Below, in pieces: positions 16,036 to 24,863 of a DNA stretch of 27,036 nt (position 1 is its first letter; every line of letters begins with the position of its first letter). The notes beneath the pieces were generated by a model, which did not search any database, was not told the origin of the DNA, and was given only the letters and a program-made list of their open reading frames with translations. The stretch lies in NCBI GenBank assembly GCA_905234775.1, contig CAJOJC010000017.1:1-27036 (forward strand), in the 5' to 3' direction. The position numbers and the translations under genes are program-made. Origin of the DNA: an uncultured Bacteroidales bacterium. GTDB taxonomy: Bacteria > Bacteroidota > Bacteroidia > Bacteroidales > UBA932.

Positions 16036-18960
16036 ATGAAAAAACTGTTTACAGTTGCAGCGGCGCTGCTTTTCTCCGTGCTTGTTTTCGCCCAGGCTTA
16101 TACCGGCGGAATCAAGGGTACGGTAGTAAGCCGTGCGGGCAGGGTACCGGTCTCAGGAGCTGAGATGGTCCTCTCGCAGGATGGCAGGCAGCTTGCGGAA
16201 ATTACTTCCGGTTCCGAGGGACAATTCCTCATCGAGGGCCTTGCAGACGGTGTATACCAGCTCAAGGTTACCGCAGACGAGTTCTCCGACCTCACCGTCT
16301 TCGTAACAGTCGACAAAGGCTTTGTCAAGGACCTCATCTTCGTCTCCCTGACCCCTTCGGCCAGCATCCAGGAGGCAGACGAGAGCAACTATGCCGAGTT
16401 CGACATGGAAGATTCCGGCTACTCGGACGCCCCGACCCTCCTTCTGGGCTCGAACGACGTTTATACCAACATCGCCGGTTTCGGTTTCAGCTCGATCCGT
16501 TTCAAAAACAGAGGTTACAATTCCGAAACTCAGGACGTCTACCTCGCGGGCGTGAAGATGAACGACGCCATCACCGGCTACTCGCCCTTCTCGCTGTGGA
16601 GCGGCCTCAACGAAGCCATGCGGTCGAAAGACACTACCATCGGCCTTGAGACGGCCGACGGCGGCTTCGGCGGTTTCAACGGCGTTACCGATATCCATGC
16701 CGTTCCGCTGAGCGTGAGAACCGGCTGGCGTTTCTCGGTCCTTAGCAACAGCGCCCTCTACCGCCTGCGTCTGATGGCCTCCTACGCTTCCGGCGAGAAC
16801 AACGGCTGGAGCTACGCGTTCAACGCCTCGCTTCGCGCCGGTGGAAACGACTGGATCGAGGGTGTATACTACCGTTCGCTCGCATACTACTTCGGAGTTA
16901 CGAAGAGGCTCGAAGACGGCAGCAAGCTCACCCTCTTCACCTTCGCTACTCCCGGTCAGAGGGGCGCGCAGAACGCTTCGACCCAGGAAGTCTACGACCT
17001 CATGGGCGACAACATGTACAACAGCAACTGGGGTTACCAGGACGGAAAGGTCCGCAACTCCCGCGTCCGCCATACCTTCGAACCCGTTACGGTCCTGAAG
17101 TATGAGTTCGCACCCGAGGATCTTCCCCTCACCGCTAACGCTACCCTCCTTTGGAGGACCGGCTACAACGGCTATACCGCCCTCGACTGGTACGACGCGA
17201 TGGATCCTCGCCCGGACTACTACCGCAACCTCCCGAGCTACTACTACATGGAGGATGAGGACTACAACCGCGTCAACCAGGATAAATACGACTGGACTTA
17301 CTATGCATGGACCCACAGAGGGCCGGACTACAACAACTATCAGCACCTCAACTGGGACCGCCTCTACAACGTCAACTACAACAATCCCGACGGCCGCAGC
17401 AAGTATGCGCTTGAGGAAAGACACGTAGACCAGAACGACCTTCAGTTCGCCGCCAACGCGAAGTACAAGGTCAGCGAAGACCTCGTGGTCAAGGGCGGCT
17501 TGAACCTCCGTGCCAACAGGACCGAGAACTACAAGAAGATGAACGATCTTCTCGGAGGTCAGTACTTCCTGAACATCGACAGCTTCGCCGAGCGCGATTT
17601 CGCCGCGAACGAAGCTCTCCTTCAGAACGACCTCAATTATTATCTCGCTCATGGTACGGCAGAGAAGATTAAGAAGGGTGGCAAATACGGCTACGACTAC
17701 CTCGCACAGGTCCGCGTCGCTGACCTGTGGGGCAACGCTTCCTACAAGCTCGGCGCCCTTACGGCAAACCTCGGCGCCAAGGTCGGCGTTACCGCCTTCT
17801 GGCGCGACGGCCTCGTCCGTAAGGGACTCTTCGCCGGTGCTTATCCCAACGGCGCCCACATCTATGCGACCGATATCAACGGTCTTCTGATCGACCTTAC
17901 GAACATCTCGAACGGCCAGACTTCCTACGGCAAGTCCGAAAAAGCGAAGTTCCTGACCTATGCGGCGAAAGCCAGCGTAGCATATGATCTCTTCGGCAAC
18001 AGCCGCGTAAGCGCGAACGTCGGCTTCTTCAACGACGCCCCTACCTTCAACAACAGCTTCATCTCGCCCCGTACCCGCAATACGATCGTAGATAACCTGA
18101 CTACCCAGAAGACTCTCTCGGCCGATGTGAACTATCAGATCGCATCGGAGTGGGTGAGCGCCCGCATTACCGGCTTCTACACGAAGATCATGGACCAGAC
18201 TGACGTGATGAGTTTCTACAACTTCGCCATGACCGGCATCGACCAGCGCCATATGGGCGTCGAGCTCGGCGTGAAGGTCCCTCTTCCTCTGAAGGGCCTC
18301 AGCATCAGCGGAGTTGTCAGCCTCGGCGAGTATATCTACACCTCGACCCCCCACATGGTCCAAACTGTTGATAACAGCGCAGAAGTCGTACGTGACGACG
18401 AAGTCACCTACTGGCAGCAGCATCCCGTCTATGTCCCGGTATCCTACACCGCAGACGGAGTTCCGGTATTCGATGAGAATCTCGACGGAAGCTTCAAGGT
18501 AGACCACTACCAGAAACACTACGTCCCGAGTACTCCTCAGTTCGCCAGCGAACTCGCTCTGAACTACCGTACAAACAGCTACTGGTTCTTCGAGCTCAAC
18601 GGTCAGTACTTCGACAGGGCTTATCTCGATATGAACCCTCTCTACCGCACTACCTTCGCGGCCAGGGGCAGCGAGTCCAACCCTGCCGTAATCGACTATC
18701 TCGCGGGCCAGGAGAAGTTCGCTCCCGCGTTCCTTCTCAACGCCTCGGCAGGAAAGAGCTGGTCTATCCAGCGCAAGTACTACCTGGGATTCTCCCTTAA
18801 CGTCAACAACATCCTGAACAACAGGAATGTAAAGACCGGAGGTTACGAGCAGACCCGCCTTATCAGCAGTGTCGGCAAGGACCGTTACTACAGGTTCGAT
18901 CCTAAATATTTCTATATGCAGGGAGCGAACTATATGTTGAACATTTACTTCAGATTCTAA
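16036..18960 (+). CDS. TonB-dependent outer-membrane receptor of the nuclease operon
   Basis: 974 residues. Signal peptide to about residue 20 (FAQ), carboxypeptidase-regulatory-like domain at about 22-108 (GGIKGTVVSRAGRVPVSGAE), plug at about 130-240 (including IRFKNRGYNSETQDVYLAGV), then a beta-barrel ending in NYMLNIYFRF. Its barrel is rich in Tyr, Asn and Asp. It starts 4 bases after the EEP enzyme and 4 bases before the DUF5689-like lipoprotein, so it is firmly inside the operon. It lacks a SusD neighbour and belongs to the carboxypeptidase-regulatory TonB receptors found beside DUF5689-type proteins. Import of the products of the two nucleases is the natural hypothesis, but the sequence does not show the substrate. 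Confidence 0.93.
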   Translation: MKKLFTVAAALLFSVLVFAQAYTGGIKGTVVSRAGRVPVSGAEMVLSQDGRQLAEITSGSEGQFLIEGLADGVYQLKVTADEFSDLTVFVTVDKGFVKDLIFVSLTPSASIQEADESNYAEFDMEDSGYSDAPTLLLGSNDVYTNIAGFGFSSIRFKNRGYNSETQDVYLAGVKMNDAITGYSPFSLWSGLNEAMRSKDTTIGLETADGGFGGFNGVTDIHAVPLSVRTGWRFSVLSNSALYRLRLMASYASGENNGWSYAFNASLRAGGNDWIEGVYYRSLAYYFGVTKRLEDGSKLTLFTFATPGQRGAQNASTQEVYDLMGDNMYNSNWGYQDGKVRNSRVRHTFEPVTVLKYEFAPEDLPLTANATLLWRTGYNGYTALDWYDAMDPRPDYYRNLPSYYYMEDEDYNRVNQDKYDWTYYAWTHRGPDYNNYQHLNWDRLYNVNYNNPDGRSKYALEERHVDQNDLQFAANAKYKVSEDLVVKGGLNLRANRTENYKKMNDLLGGQYFLNIDSFAERDFAANEALLQNDLNYYLAHGTAEKIKKGGKYGYDYLAQVRVADLWGNASYKLGALTANLGAKVGVTAFWRDGLVRKGLFAGAYPNGAHIYATDINGLLIDLTNISNGQTSYGKSEKAKFLTYAAKASVAYDLFGNSRVSANVGFFNDAPTFNNSFISPRTRNTIVDNLTTQKTLSADVNYQIASEWVSARITGFYTKIMDQTDVMSFYNFAMTGIDQRHMGVELGVKVPLPLKGLSISGVVSLGEYIYTSTPHMVQTVDNSAEVVRDDEVTYWQQHPVYVPVSYTADGVPVFDENLDGSFKVDHYQKHYVPSTPQFASELALNYRTNSYWFFELNGQYFDRAYLDMNPLYRTTFAARGSESNPAVIDYLAGQEKFAPAFLLNASAGKSWSIQRKYYLGFSLNVNNILNNRNVKTGGYEQTRLISSVGKDRYYRFDPKYFYMQGANYMLNIYFRF

Positions 18961-18964
18961 GCAT

Positions 18965-20095
18965 ATGAAAAAGACAGTTATTGCACTATTCGCCCTTGCG
19001 GCGCTCGTTTCCTGCCAGTCTCTGAAGGAAGAGTTCCAGCCGGTATTTACCGTAAAGTATTCCAATCCTCCGGCATACGAGAGGACTGTTCCGGCTACTA
19101 CTCACACTATCGCCCAGCTCGTATCGAAGTACATCCCCGAGAAGCCGATGGTCATCAATGAGGACATCGTCATCTCCGGTATCGTCAGTACTACCGACCA
19201 GCCCGGCAACTTCTACAAGAGTTTCTTCATCCAGGATGAGACCGGAGGTATCGAAATCAAAGTCGGAAAGAACAGCCTTTACAACGACTATCTTCCCGGA
19301 CAGAGAGTATCTGTACTCTGCCGCGACCTCACCCTCGGAATGTATGGTTACAAAACCGGAAATTACGGTGGAATGGGAATGGCTCAGATCGGCTTCGCAG
19401 ATCCTTCCGGAACTTATGAGACCTCTTATCTCGAGTCCCAGATGATTATCAACGACCACATCTTCCGCGGAGACGTTGAAGGTCTGGTAACTCCTCAGGT
19501 CGTTACTTCAGCCAGCCAGCTTCCCGACCCGAAGACCGCTACTCAGGCAACACATCCTCTCGTAGGAAGTCTCGTCACCATCAAGGGCCTCAAGTATGCA
19601 GGCGAAACCTTCGTCCTCCTCTATCTCGACTCTACCAAGGACAAGAAGTCCGGAACCAACCGAGTGTTCCTTTCGGACAGCAACGGCCTCGGAAAGTTCG
19701 GCAAGACCCACGGCATCACTACCTGGGCCATGTCCGAGAACAAGATGAAGGAACACCTCCTCGCAGGTGACTGGGACGACGCCGAAGTAGCCAGCGGTTC
19801 CGAGTACCTCCTTGACGAAGAAGGCAAACACGTAACCCTCGGACATCCTATGCTCAAGGGCGACGGCAGCTATCCGGGAGTCGAGAAGGCGGCCTACAGC
19901 GTAAGCCAGTACTTCACCCTCGGCGGAACTTCCGTCCAGGTTCGTACCAGCGGTTTCTGCAAGTTCGCCGACGTAGAGATAGATCCCGCCGTCCTCAAGG
20001 GCGAAAAGACTATCTCCGTCACCGGTGTAATCAACCTCTATCAGGGAAGCATCCAGATAACCGTCAACTCGCTCGACGATTTCGTAGTAGAATAG
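18965..20095 (+). CDS. DUF5689-like OB-fold surface lipoprotein
   Basis: 376 residues. Signal peptide with lipobox LVSC, Cys18 followed by QSLKEEF. The middle (about 40-250) carries the DUF5689 pattern: TIAQLVSKY, then IVISGIVSTTDQPGNFYKSF, FIQDETGGIEIKVG and YLPGQRVSVLC. This is an OB-type barrel in which one strand pair presents a ligand. A second OB-like strand set is at the C-terminus (about 320-376: TSGFCKFADVEI, ISVTGVINLYQGSIQITVNSLDDF). It lies directly after the TonB receptor (4-base gap) and 1 base before the peptidase gene. By position it could play the receptor-lid role that SusD plays in glycan systems; this is inference. The family name is from memory of its sequence pattern. 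Confidence 0.85.
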   Translation: MKKTVIALFALAALVSCQSLKEEFQPVFTVKYSNPPAYERTVPATTHTIAQLVSKYIPEKPMVINEDIVISGIVSTTDQPGNFYKSFFIQDETGGIEIKVGKNSLYNDYLPGQRVSVLCRDLTLGMYGYKTGNYGGMGMAQIGFADPSGTYETSYLESQMIINDHIFRGDVEGLVTPQVVTSASQLPDPKTATQATHPLVGSLVTIKGLKYAGETFVLLYLDSTKDKKSGTNRVFLSDSNGLGKFGKTHGITTWAMSENKMKEHLLAGDWDDAEVASGSEYLLDEEGKHVTLGHPMLKGDGSYPGVEKAAYSVSQYFTLGGTSVQVRTSGFCKFADVEIDPAVLKGEKTISVTGVINLYQGSIQITVNSLDDFVVE

Positions 20096-20096
20096 T

Positions 20097-22094
20097 ATGA
20101 AAAAAACGATAGCACTTTTGATAATGGCAGCAGCCCTTACAGCTTGTCATCAGAATCCCTTCCTCCAGGAATGGGACACCCCGTACGGCATCCCCCCGTT
20201 CGATAAGATCAAGACGACCGATTATATCCCGGCGATCAAGGCGGGAATCGAGCAGCAGCAGGCCGAGATAGACGCCATAGTCGCCAATCCCCAGGCCCCT
20301 ACGTTCGAGAACACGATCGCGGCGCTGGAACTCAGCGGCAGCATCCTCTCCAAGGTAGTAGGCGTCCTGTACAATGTCTCGGAGACCGATCAGACTCCGG
20401 AACTTGACGCTGTTCTTGACGAGGCGATTCCTCTGATGACCGAACACGAATCGGCGATGTCATTCAACAAAGCGCTCTATCAGAGGGTGGCTGCGGTCTA
20501 CAACTCAGACCAGAGCGGCCTTACCCGCGAGCAGCAGATGGTCCTCAAGAAACACTTCGACGGCTTCGAGCGCGAGGGTATCGGGCTGCCCGAAGACCTT
20601 CAGGCGAAGCTCAAAGGGATCGACAGCGAGCTTGCGGTCAAGACCCAGAAAATCGGCAACAACATCCTCGCGGAGAGCAACGCGTTCAAGGAGAAGTTCG
20701 GCATCAGCGTCAGCGAATACCCGACCGCGATGACTACCACCGAAGACCGTGAGCTTCGCAAGGCCATGTTCGAGGCCTATACTACCCGCGGCCACCACGG
20801 CAACGAAAACGACAACTGCGCCCTGCTTCTGGACGTCCTGCGTCTTCGCGCCCGCAAGGCCGCTATCCTCGGATACGGCAATTTTGCCGAGTACCAGCTT
20901 GCCAACAAGATGGCCGGCAACCCCGAGACAGTAGACAACTTCCTCGCCGATATCATGAAGGCGGCGGTAGGGAGCGCCAAGGCCGAGATCTACGATATGG
21001 AGAAAGTGGCAGGACACGCTATCGAGCCCTGGGACTGGTGGTACTACGCTGAGAAGGTACGTAAAGCAAAATACGACCTCGACGACGATCAGATCCGCCC
21101 GTACTTCAAGATCGACAACGTAGTGAAGGGTATCTTCACTGCAGCCCATACTTTGTACGGCATCAATGCGGAGCTTCTCGAGGGAGTTCCTTCCTACAAC
21201 CCTGCGGTCGTCAAGACCTACAAGATCACCGACGCCGAGGGCGCCCTGGTCGGCATCTTTACTACCGACTATCATCCCCGCAGCTCGAAGCGCGGCGGAG
21301 CGTGGATGAACAACGTCCGCGACCAGTACTTCGACGCCGAGGGTAATGAGGTCCGTCCGATCATCGTCAACGTAGGCAATCTTGCCCAGAACCTGTCCGT
21401 CGACGAGGTCCAGACCGTCTTCCACGAGTTCGGCCATGCCCTCCACGGCCTTCTTACGAAGTGTCACTACGCGAGCGTCTCGGGAACCAGCGTGACCCGC
21501 GACTTTGTAGAGATGTTCTCTCAGTTCAACGAGAACTGGGCTTTCCAGCCCTGGCTGCTCAAGCAGTATGCGATCAACGACAAGGGCGAGGTTATCCCCG
21601 ACGAACTGGTCGCCAAAATCAACGGCGCCCTGAAGTTCAATCAGGGCTTCATGACTACCGAGCTCGCCGCGGCTTCTATCCTCGATATGAAATGGCACGA
21701 ACTGAAGGACATCCCCGCAGACGTGGATCCTTCGGCTTTTGTGGACCAGTTCGAGGCCAAGGCCTGCAAGGAAATGGGACTTATCAAGGAGATCGTCCCC
21801 CGTTACCGTACAACTTACTTCAACCACATCTTCTCCAGCGGCTACAGCGCCGGCTACTACGGCTATCTGTGGTCTGAGGTTCTCGACAAAGATGCGTTCA
21901 GCATCTTCGAGAAAGAGTGTGTAGGCCCTGACGGAGAGTGGAACATGGGCAAGACTGTTGAGCTTGCCCGCAAATTTAAAGAAACCTTCCTCGAAAGAGG
22001 AGGCGGCGAAGAGCCGATGATCCTTTACAAGACTTTCGCAGGCCGTGAGCCTGACTCGAAGGCTATGCTCAGAGGACGCGGACTTCTTAACTAA
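20097..22094 (+). CDS. dcp: M3-family zinc metallopeptidase (dipeptidyl carboxypeptidase-like lipoprotein)
   Basis: 665 residues. It cleaves dipeptides from the C-terminus of short peptides. The zinc site HEFGH at 443-447 (His443, Glu444, His447) and the third ligand Glu472 in FVEMFSQF are intact. The N-terminal helical lid (about 25-250) and the C-terminal SGYSAGYYGYLWSEV signature of M3 enzymes are also present. The N-terminus is a lipoprotein signal (LTAC, Cys17, then HQNPF). No acidic run follows the cysteine, so attachment on the periplasmic side is more likely than surface display. The length fits Dcp, and the PYGIPPFDKI start of the mature protein is typical. It is co-directional, 1 base after the previous gene. 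Oligopeptidase of slightly different specificity is the main alternative. Confidence 0.93.
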   Translation: MKKTIALLIMAAALTACHQNPFLQEWDTPYGIPPFDKIKTTDYIPAIKAGIEQQQAEIDAIVANPQAPTFENTIAALELSGSILSKVVGVLYNVSETDQTPELDAVLDEAIPLMTEHESAMSFNKALYQRVAAVYNSDQSGLTREQQMVLKKHFDGFEREGIGLPEDLQAKLKGIDSELAVKTQKIGNNILAESNAFKEKFGISVSEYPTAMTTTEDRELRKAMFEAYTTRGHHGNENDNCALLLDVLRLRARKAAILGYGNFAEYQLANKMAGNPETVDNFLADIMKAAVGSAKAEIYDMEKVAGHAIEPWDWWYYAEKVRKAKYDLDDDQIRPYFKIDNVVKGIFTAAHTLYGINAELLEGVPSYNPAVVKTYKITDAEGALVGIFTTDYHPRSSKRGGAWMNNVRDQYFDAEGNEVRPIIVNVGNLAQNLSVDEVQTVFHEFGHALHGLLTKCHYASVSGTSVTRDFVEMFSQFNENWAFQPWLLKQYAINDKGEVIPDELVAKINGALKFNQGFMTTELAAASILDMKWHELKDIPADVDPSAFVDQFEAKACKEMGLIKEIVPRYRTTYFNHIFSSGYSAGYYGYLWSEVLDKDAFSIFEKECVGPDGEWNMGKTVELARKFKETFLERGGGEEPMILYKTFAGREPDSKAMLRGRGLLN

Positions 22095-22102
22095 CTTAAC
22101 AA

Positions 22103-23623
22103 ATGAACAGAAAAGTACTTTTAATGATTCTCGACGGCTGGGGCGAAGGCCGTCACGACTACTCTAACGCCATCTGGACAAAGGGAACTCCCAATATCGA
22201 CGCTCTTCGCGCCAAGTATCCCTTCTCACATCTTCAGGCCTGCGGCGAGTACGTAGGTCTGCCGGACGGCCAGATGGGAAACTCCGAGGTAGGACATATG
22301 AACCTCGGCGCCGGAAGGGTGGTATATCAGGATCTGGTGAAGATCAACATCGCCTGCCGCGAACATAAACTTCTGGAAAACAAGGAGATCAAAGCCGCGT
22401 TTGACTACGTAAAGTCTTCCGGTAAGAAGCTCCACCTGATGGGCCTTACCTCCCACGGCGGAGTCCACAGCTCGCTCGACCACGTCTTCGAATTCCTTCG
22501 CGTCGCCGCTCAGGAGGGCCTCGACAAGGTCTATGTCCATGCATTCATGGACGGCCGCGATACCGACCCGCGCAGCGGTCTGGGCTTCGTGGCCGAACTC
22601 GAAGAGAAGATGAAGGAGACCACCGGCAAGGTGGCGTCGGTCTGCGGCCGTTTCTACGCTATGGACCGCGACAAGCGCTGGAACCGCGTCAAGGAAGCCT
22701 ACGACCTGCTGGTCGAGGGCAAGGGCGCAGCTTTCGAGAGCGCTCAGGCCGGTATCCAGGCATCGTACGACGCTGATGTTACCGATGAGTTCATCAAGCC
22801 TATCGTCATTACCGAGGGAGGCAAGCCCGTTGCGACTATCGAAGAGGGCGACGCCGTCATCTTCTACAACTTCAGAAATGATCGCGCGCGCGAACTGACC
22901 GCCGCGCTTACTCAGAAAGATATGCCGGAAGAAGGCATGCATACTATTCCTCTGTACTATTGCTGCCTTACTCCCTACGATGCTTCCTTTACCGGAGTCC
23001 ACATCCTTTTCGACAAAGAGCTCGTTCAGGATACCCTCGGAGAGACTGTCTCCAAGGCCGGAAAGCATCAGCTCCGTATTGCCGAGACCGAGAAATATGC
23101 CCACGTTACGTTCTTCTTCAACGGCGGACGTGAGACCGTCTTCGAGAACGAAGACCGTATCCTGGTCAATTCCCCGAAGGTCCCTACCTACGATCTCCTT
23201 CCTCAGATGAGCGCTCCCGAGGTTGCCGAGAAGCTTATCGACCAGATCCGCAGCGGCAAGCAGGATATGATTATCCTCAACTTCGCAAACGGCGATATGG
23301 TAGGCCATACCGGAGTCTACAACTCCATCACCCAGGCTGTCGAGTGTATCGACAAGCTCGTGAAGAAGGTCGTCGACGAGGCAATAGCAAAGGACTATGT
23401 AGTCCTTCTTACTGCCGACCACGGCAACGCAGACTTCGCAGTCAATGCAGACGGAACCCCGAACACGGCCCATTCCCTGAACACCGTTCAGTTCATAGTG
23501 ATCAACGCCGGCGACGAGGTGAAGACGGTCAAAGACGGCGCACTCTGCAACGTAGCCCCGACCATCCTCAAGCTGATGGGCATCCCTCAGCCTGCGGCAA
23601 TGACAGCTGAGCCTCTTATCTAG
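22103..23623 (+). CDS. gpmI: 2,3-bisphosphoglycerate-independent phosphoglycerate mutase
   Basis: 506 residues; interconverts 3- and 2-phosphoglycerate in glycolysis, cytoplasmic, with two Mn ions. All hallmarks are present: ILDGWGEG with Asp11, the phosphoserine motif GNSEVGH with Ser61, [34 protein letters not shown] and the C-terminal TADHGN metal site. Length is normal. It follows the peptidase by 8 bases and precedes the isomerase by 5 bases. Its presence in a run with surface nucleases is probably loose operon packing, not a functional tie. Confidence 0.97.
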   Translation: MNRKVLLMILDGWGEGRHDYSNAIWTKGTPNIDALRAKYPFSHLQACGEYVGLPDGQMGNSEVGHMNLGAGRVVYQDLVKINIACREHKLLENKEIKAAFDYVKSSGKKLHLMGLTSHGGVHSSLDHVFEFLRVAAQEGLDKVYVHAFMDGRDTDPRSGLGFVAELEEKMKETTGKVASVCGRFYAMDRDKRWNRVKEAYDLLVEGKGAAFESAQAGIQASYDADVTDEFIKPIVITEGGKPVATIEEGDAVIFYNFRNDRARELTAALTQKDMPEEGMHTIPLYYCCLTPYDASFTGVHILFDKELVQDTLGETVSKAGKHQLRIAETEKYAHVTFFFNGGRETVFENEDRILVNSPKVPTYDLLPQMSAPEVAEKLIDQIRSGKQDMIILNFANGDMVGHTGVYNSITQAVECIDKLVKKVVDEAIAKDYVVLLTADHGNADFAVNADGTPNTAHSLNTVQFIVINAGDEVKTVKDGALCNVAPTILKLMGIPQPAAMTAEPLI

Positions 23624-23628
23624 GAAGA

Positions 23629-24498
23629 ATGTATAAGTTTCAACCTATACTCAAAACTCTCGTCTGGGGGACGGAGAGCTGGGTCCTCTCAGGATGGCCC
23701 GGCGACGAATCAGTAGTCGCGGAAGGCCCTGAGGCGGGAAAGAAGATAACCGAGATCTACGAGGGACAGTTCCCTCTGCTGATCAAGTTCATCGACTCCA
23801 ACCGCGACCTTTCGATCCAGGTCCACCCCGGCGACGAGATGGCCGCCAGGCTCCACGGCTGCAAGGGCAAGACCGAGATGTGGTATGTCATCGGAACCAG
23901 GCCCGGCGCCCACCTGCTCAGCGGACTCAGCAAGGAAATCACTCCGGCTCAGTACGAGGAACTCGTAAAGAAAGACGAGATAGTATCCGTTCTGGCTTCC
24001 TACGATGTCAATCCCGGCGATGTGTTCTTCCTCCCCGCCGGCCGTATCCACGGCCTTGGGGGCGGAGTCTACCTCGCCGAGATTCAGGAGACTTCAGACA
24101 TTACTTACCGCATTTATGACTACGGCCGGCTGGGTCTCGACGGCAAACCCCGCAAGCTCCATATCGAGGAGGCGAAAGAGGCTATCGACTATCGTGTCCT
24201 TCCCGACTACAGGACCCACTATAAGCCCGTAGAGAACGTTCCGGTCAATCTAGCATCCTGCAGTCATTTCAGTACTGACCTGCTGGATCTGACCGAATCG
24301 TTGGATCTAAAACTCGACGAGTGCGGAGACTTCCTCATTGTCATTGCGACCGAAGGTAATGTCACTCTTGAGACAGAAAATGACAAATGTTCTCTGATCC
24401 CGGGAGAGTGCGCCCTTGTCCCTTCGTCTGAGAAAACCCTTATTATTACTCCTTCAGGAAAAGCTAAATTACTCACCACATTCGTCCCCAAAGCATGA
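23629..24498 (+). CDS. manA: Class I mannose-6-phosphate isomerase
   Basis: 289 residues; interconverts mannose-6-phosphate and fructose-6-phosphate, a zinc-dependent cupin in the cytoplasm. Visible motifs: VWGTESW at the N-terminus, SIQVHPGD near 62-69 with zinc-binding residues, KTEMWYV, PAGRIHGLGGGVYLAEIQ and the DITYRIYDYGR signature. At 289 residues it is somewhat shorter than the usual 300-320 of the short bacterial form, mainly between GKKITE and FPLLIKF, where a helical loop seems absent. The last 60 residues form the second cupin barrel and have lower GC than the core. It overlaps the start of rnr by 4 bases (ATGA). The family is clear; whether mannose or glucose phosphate is preferred is not. 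Confidence 0.93.
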   Translation: MYKFQPILKTLVWGTESWVLSGWPGDESVVAEGPEAGKKITEIYEGQFPLLIKFIDSNRDLSIQVHPGDEMAARLHGCKGKTEMWYVIGTRPGAHLLSGLSKEITPAQYEELVKKDEIVSVLASYDVNPGDVFFLPAGRIHGLGGGVYLAEIQETSDITYRIYDYGRLGLDGKPRKLHIEEAKEAIDYRVLPDYRTHYKPVENVPVNLASCSHFSTDLLDLTESLDLKLDECGDFLIVIATEGNVTLETENDKCSLIPGECALVPSSEKTLIITPSGKAKLLTTFVPKA

Positions 24499-24863
24499 AA
24501 CCCCAGAGACGAGGCAGAAAGACAGTTCAGAAACGCAGAAGAAAGGCGGGGAAAACCGTCTTTCCGCAATTCGTCGGAAAGGTTCAGATGACCCGTGAGG
24601 GCTATGCCTTCGTGGTGATCGACGGGGAGGATGACGATGTGTTCGTCCGCGCGGCGAAGACGCGCGGGGCGCTCAACGGCGATACGGTGCGTGTCGCCGT
24701 GACCAAGACCCCCCGCGCAGGGGGCCGCGCGAAAGCGCTCGCCGGCCAGGCGGCCCGCGGCGAGCGTCGCGAAGGCGAAATAGTAGAGATCATCAAGCGC
24801 TCCGAAAAACCGTTCGTGGGAGTGTTCCATATGCCTGATGCAGAGCCGTTTCATGCCCTATGA
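24495..24863 (+). pseudogene. rnr: Ribonuclease R, N-terminal fragment (frameshifted)
   Basis: 122 codons encoding the basic N-terminus (KPQRRGRKTVQKRRR) and the first cold-shock OB domain of RNase R, including GYAFVVIDGEDDDVFVRAAKTRGALNGD and the FVGVFHMPD strand. RNase R degrades structured RNA 3' to 5'. After about codon 115 the frame runs out at a TGA (24861-24863), while the family's next residues (QSRFMPYDI) continue in the +1 frame from 24838. A few codons of the loop between the two parts also appear missing. It overlaps manA by ATGA. A sequencing or assembly error of the right size would give the same picture, but the missing loop residues suggest a true small deletion. Confidence 0.82.

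Noticed and set aside
16153..19065. Very long antisense open frame (970 codons) opposite the second TonB receptor, and a 664-codon one opposite the first lipoprotein (4131-6125).
   Set aside because: The plus-strand genes have clear signal peptides, domains and family motifs. The organism's codon preference avoids TTA, CTA and TCA, which keeps one reverse frame open by chance; the antisense products have no recognisable motifs.
24838..24863. Programmed ribosomal frameshift in rnr.
   Set aside because: No slippery heptamer or downstream pseudoknot is evident, the family does not use frameshifting, and residues of the fold are missing at the joint; a mutation or assembly error is simpler.
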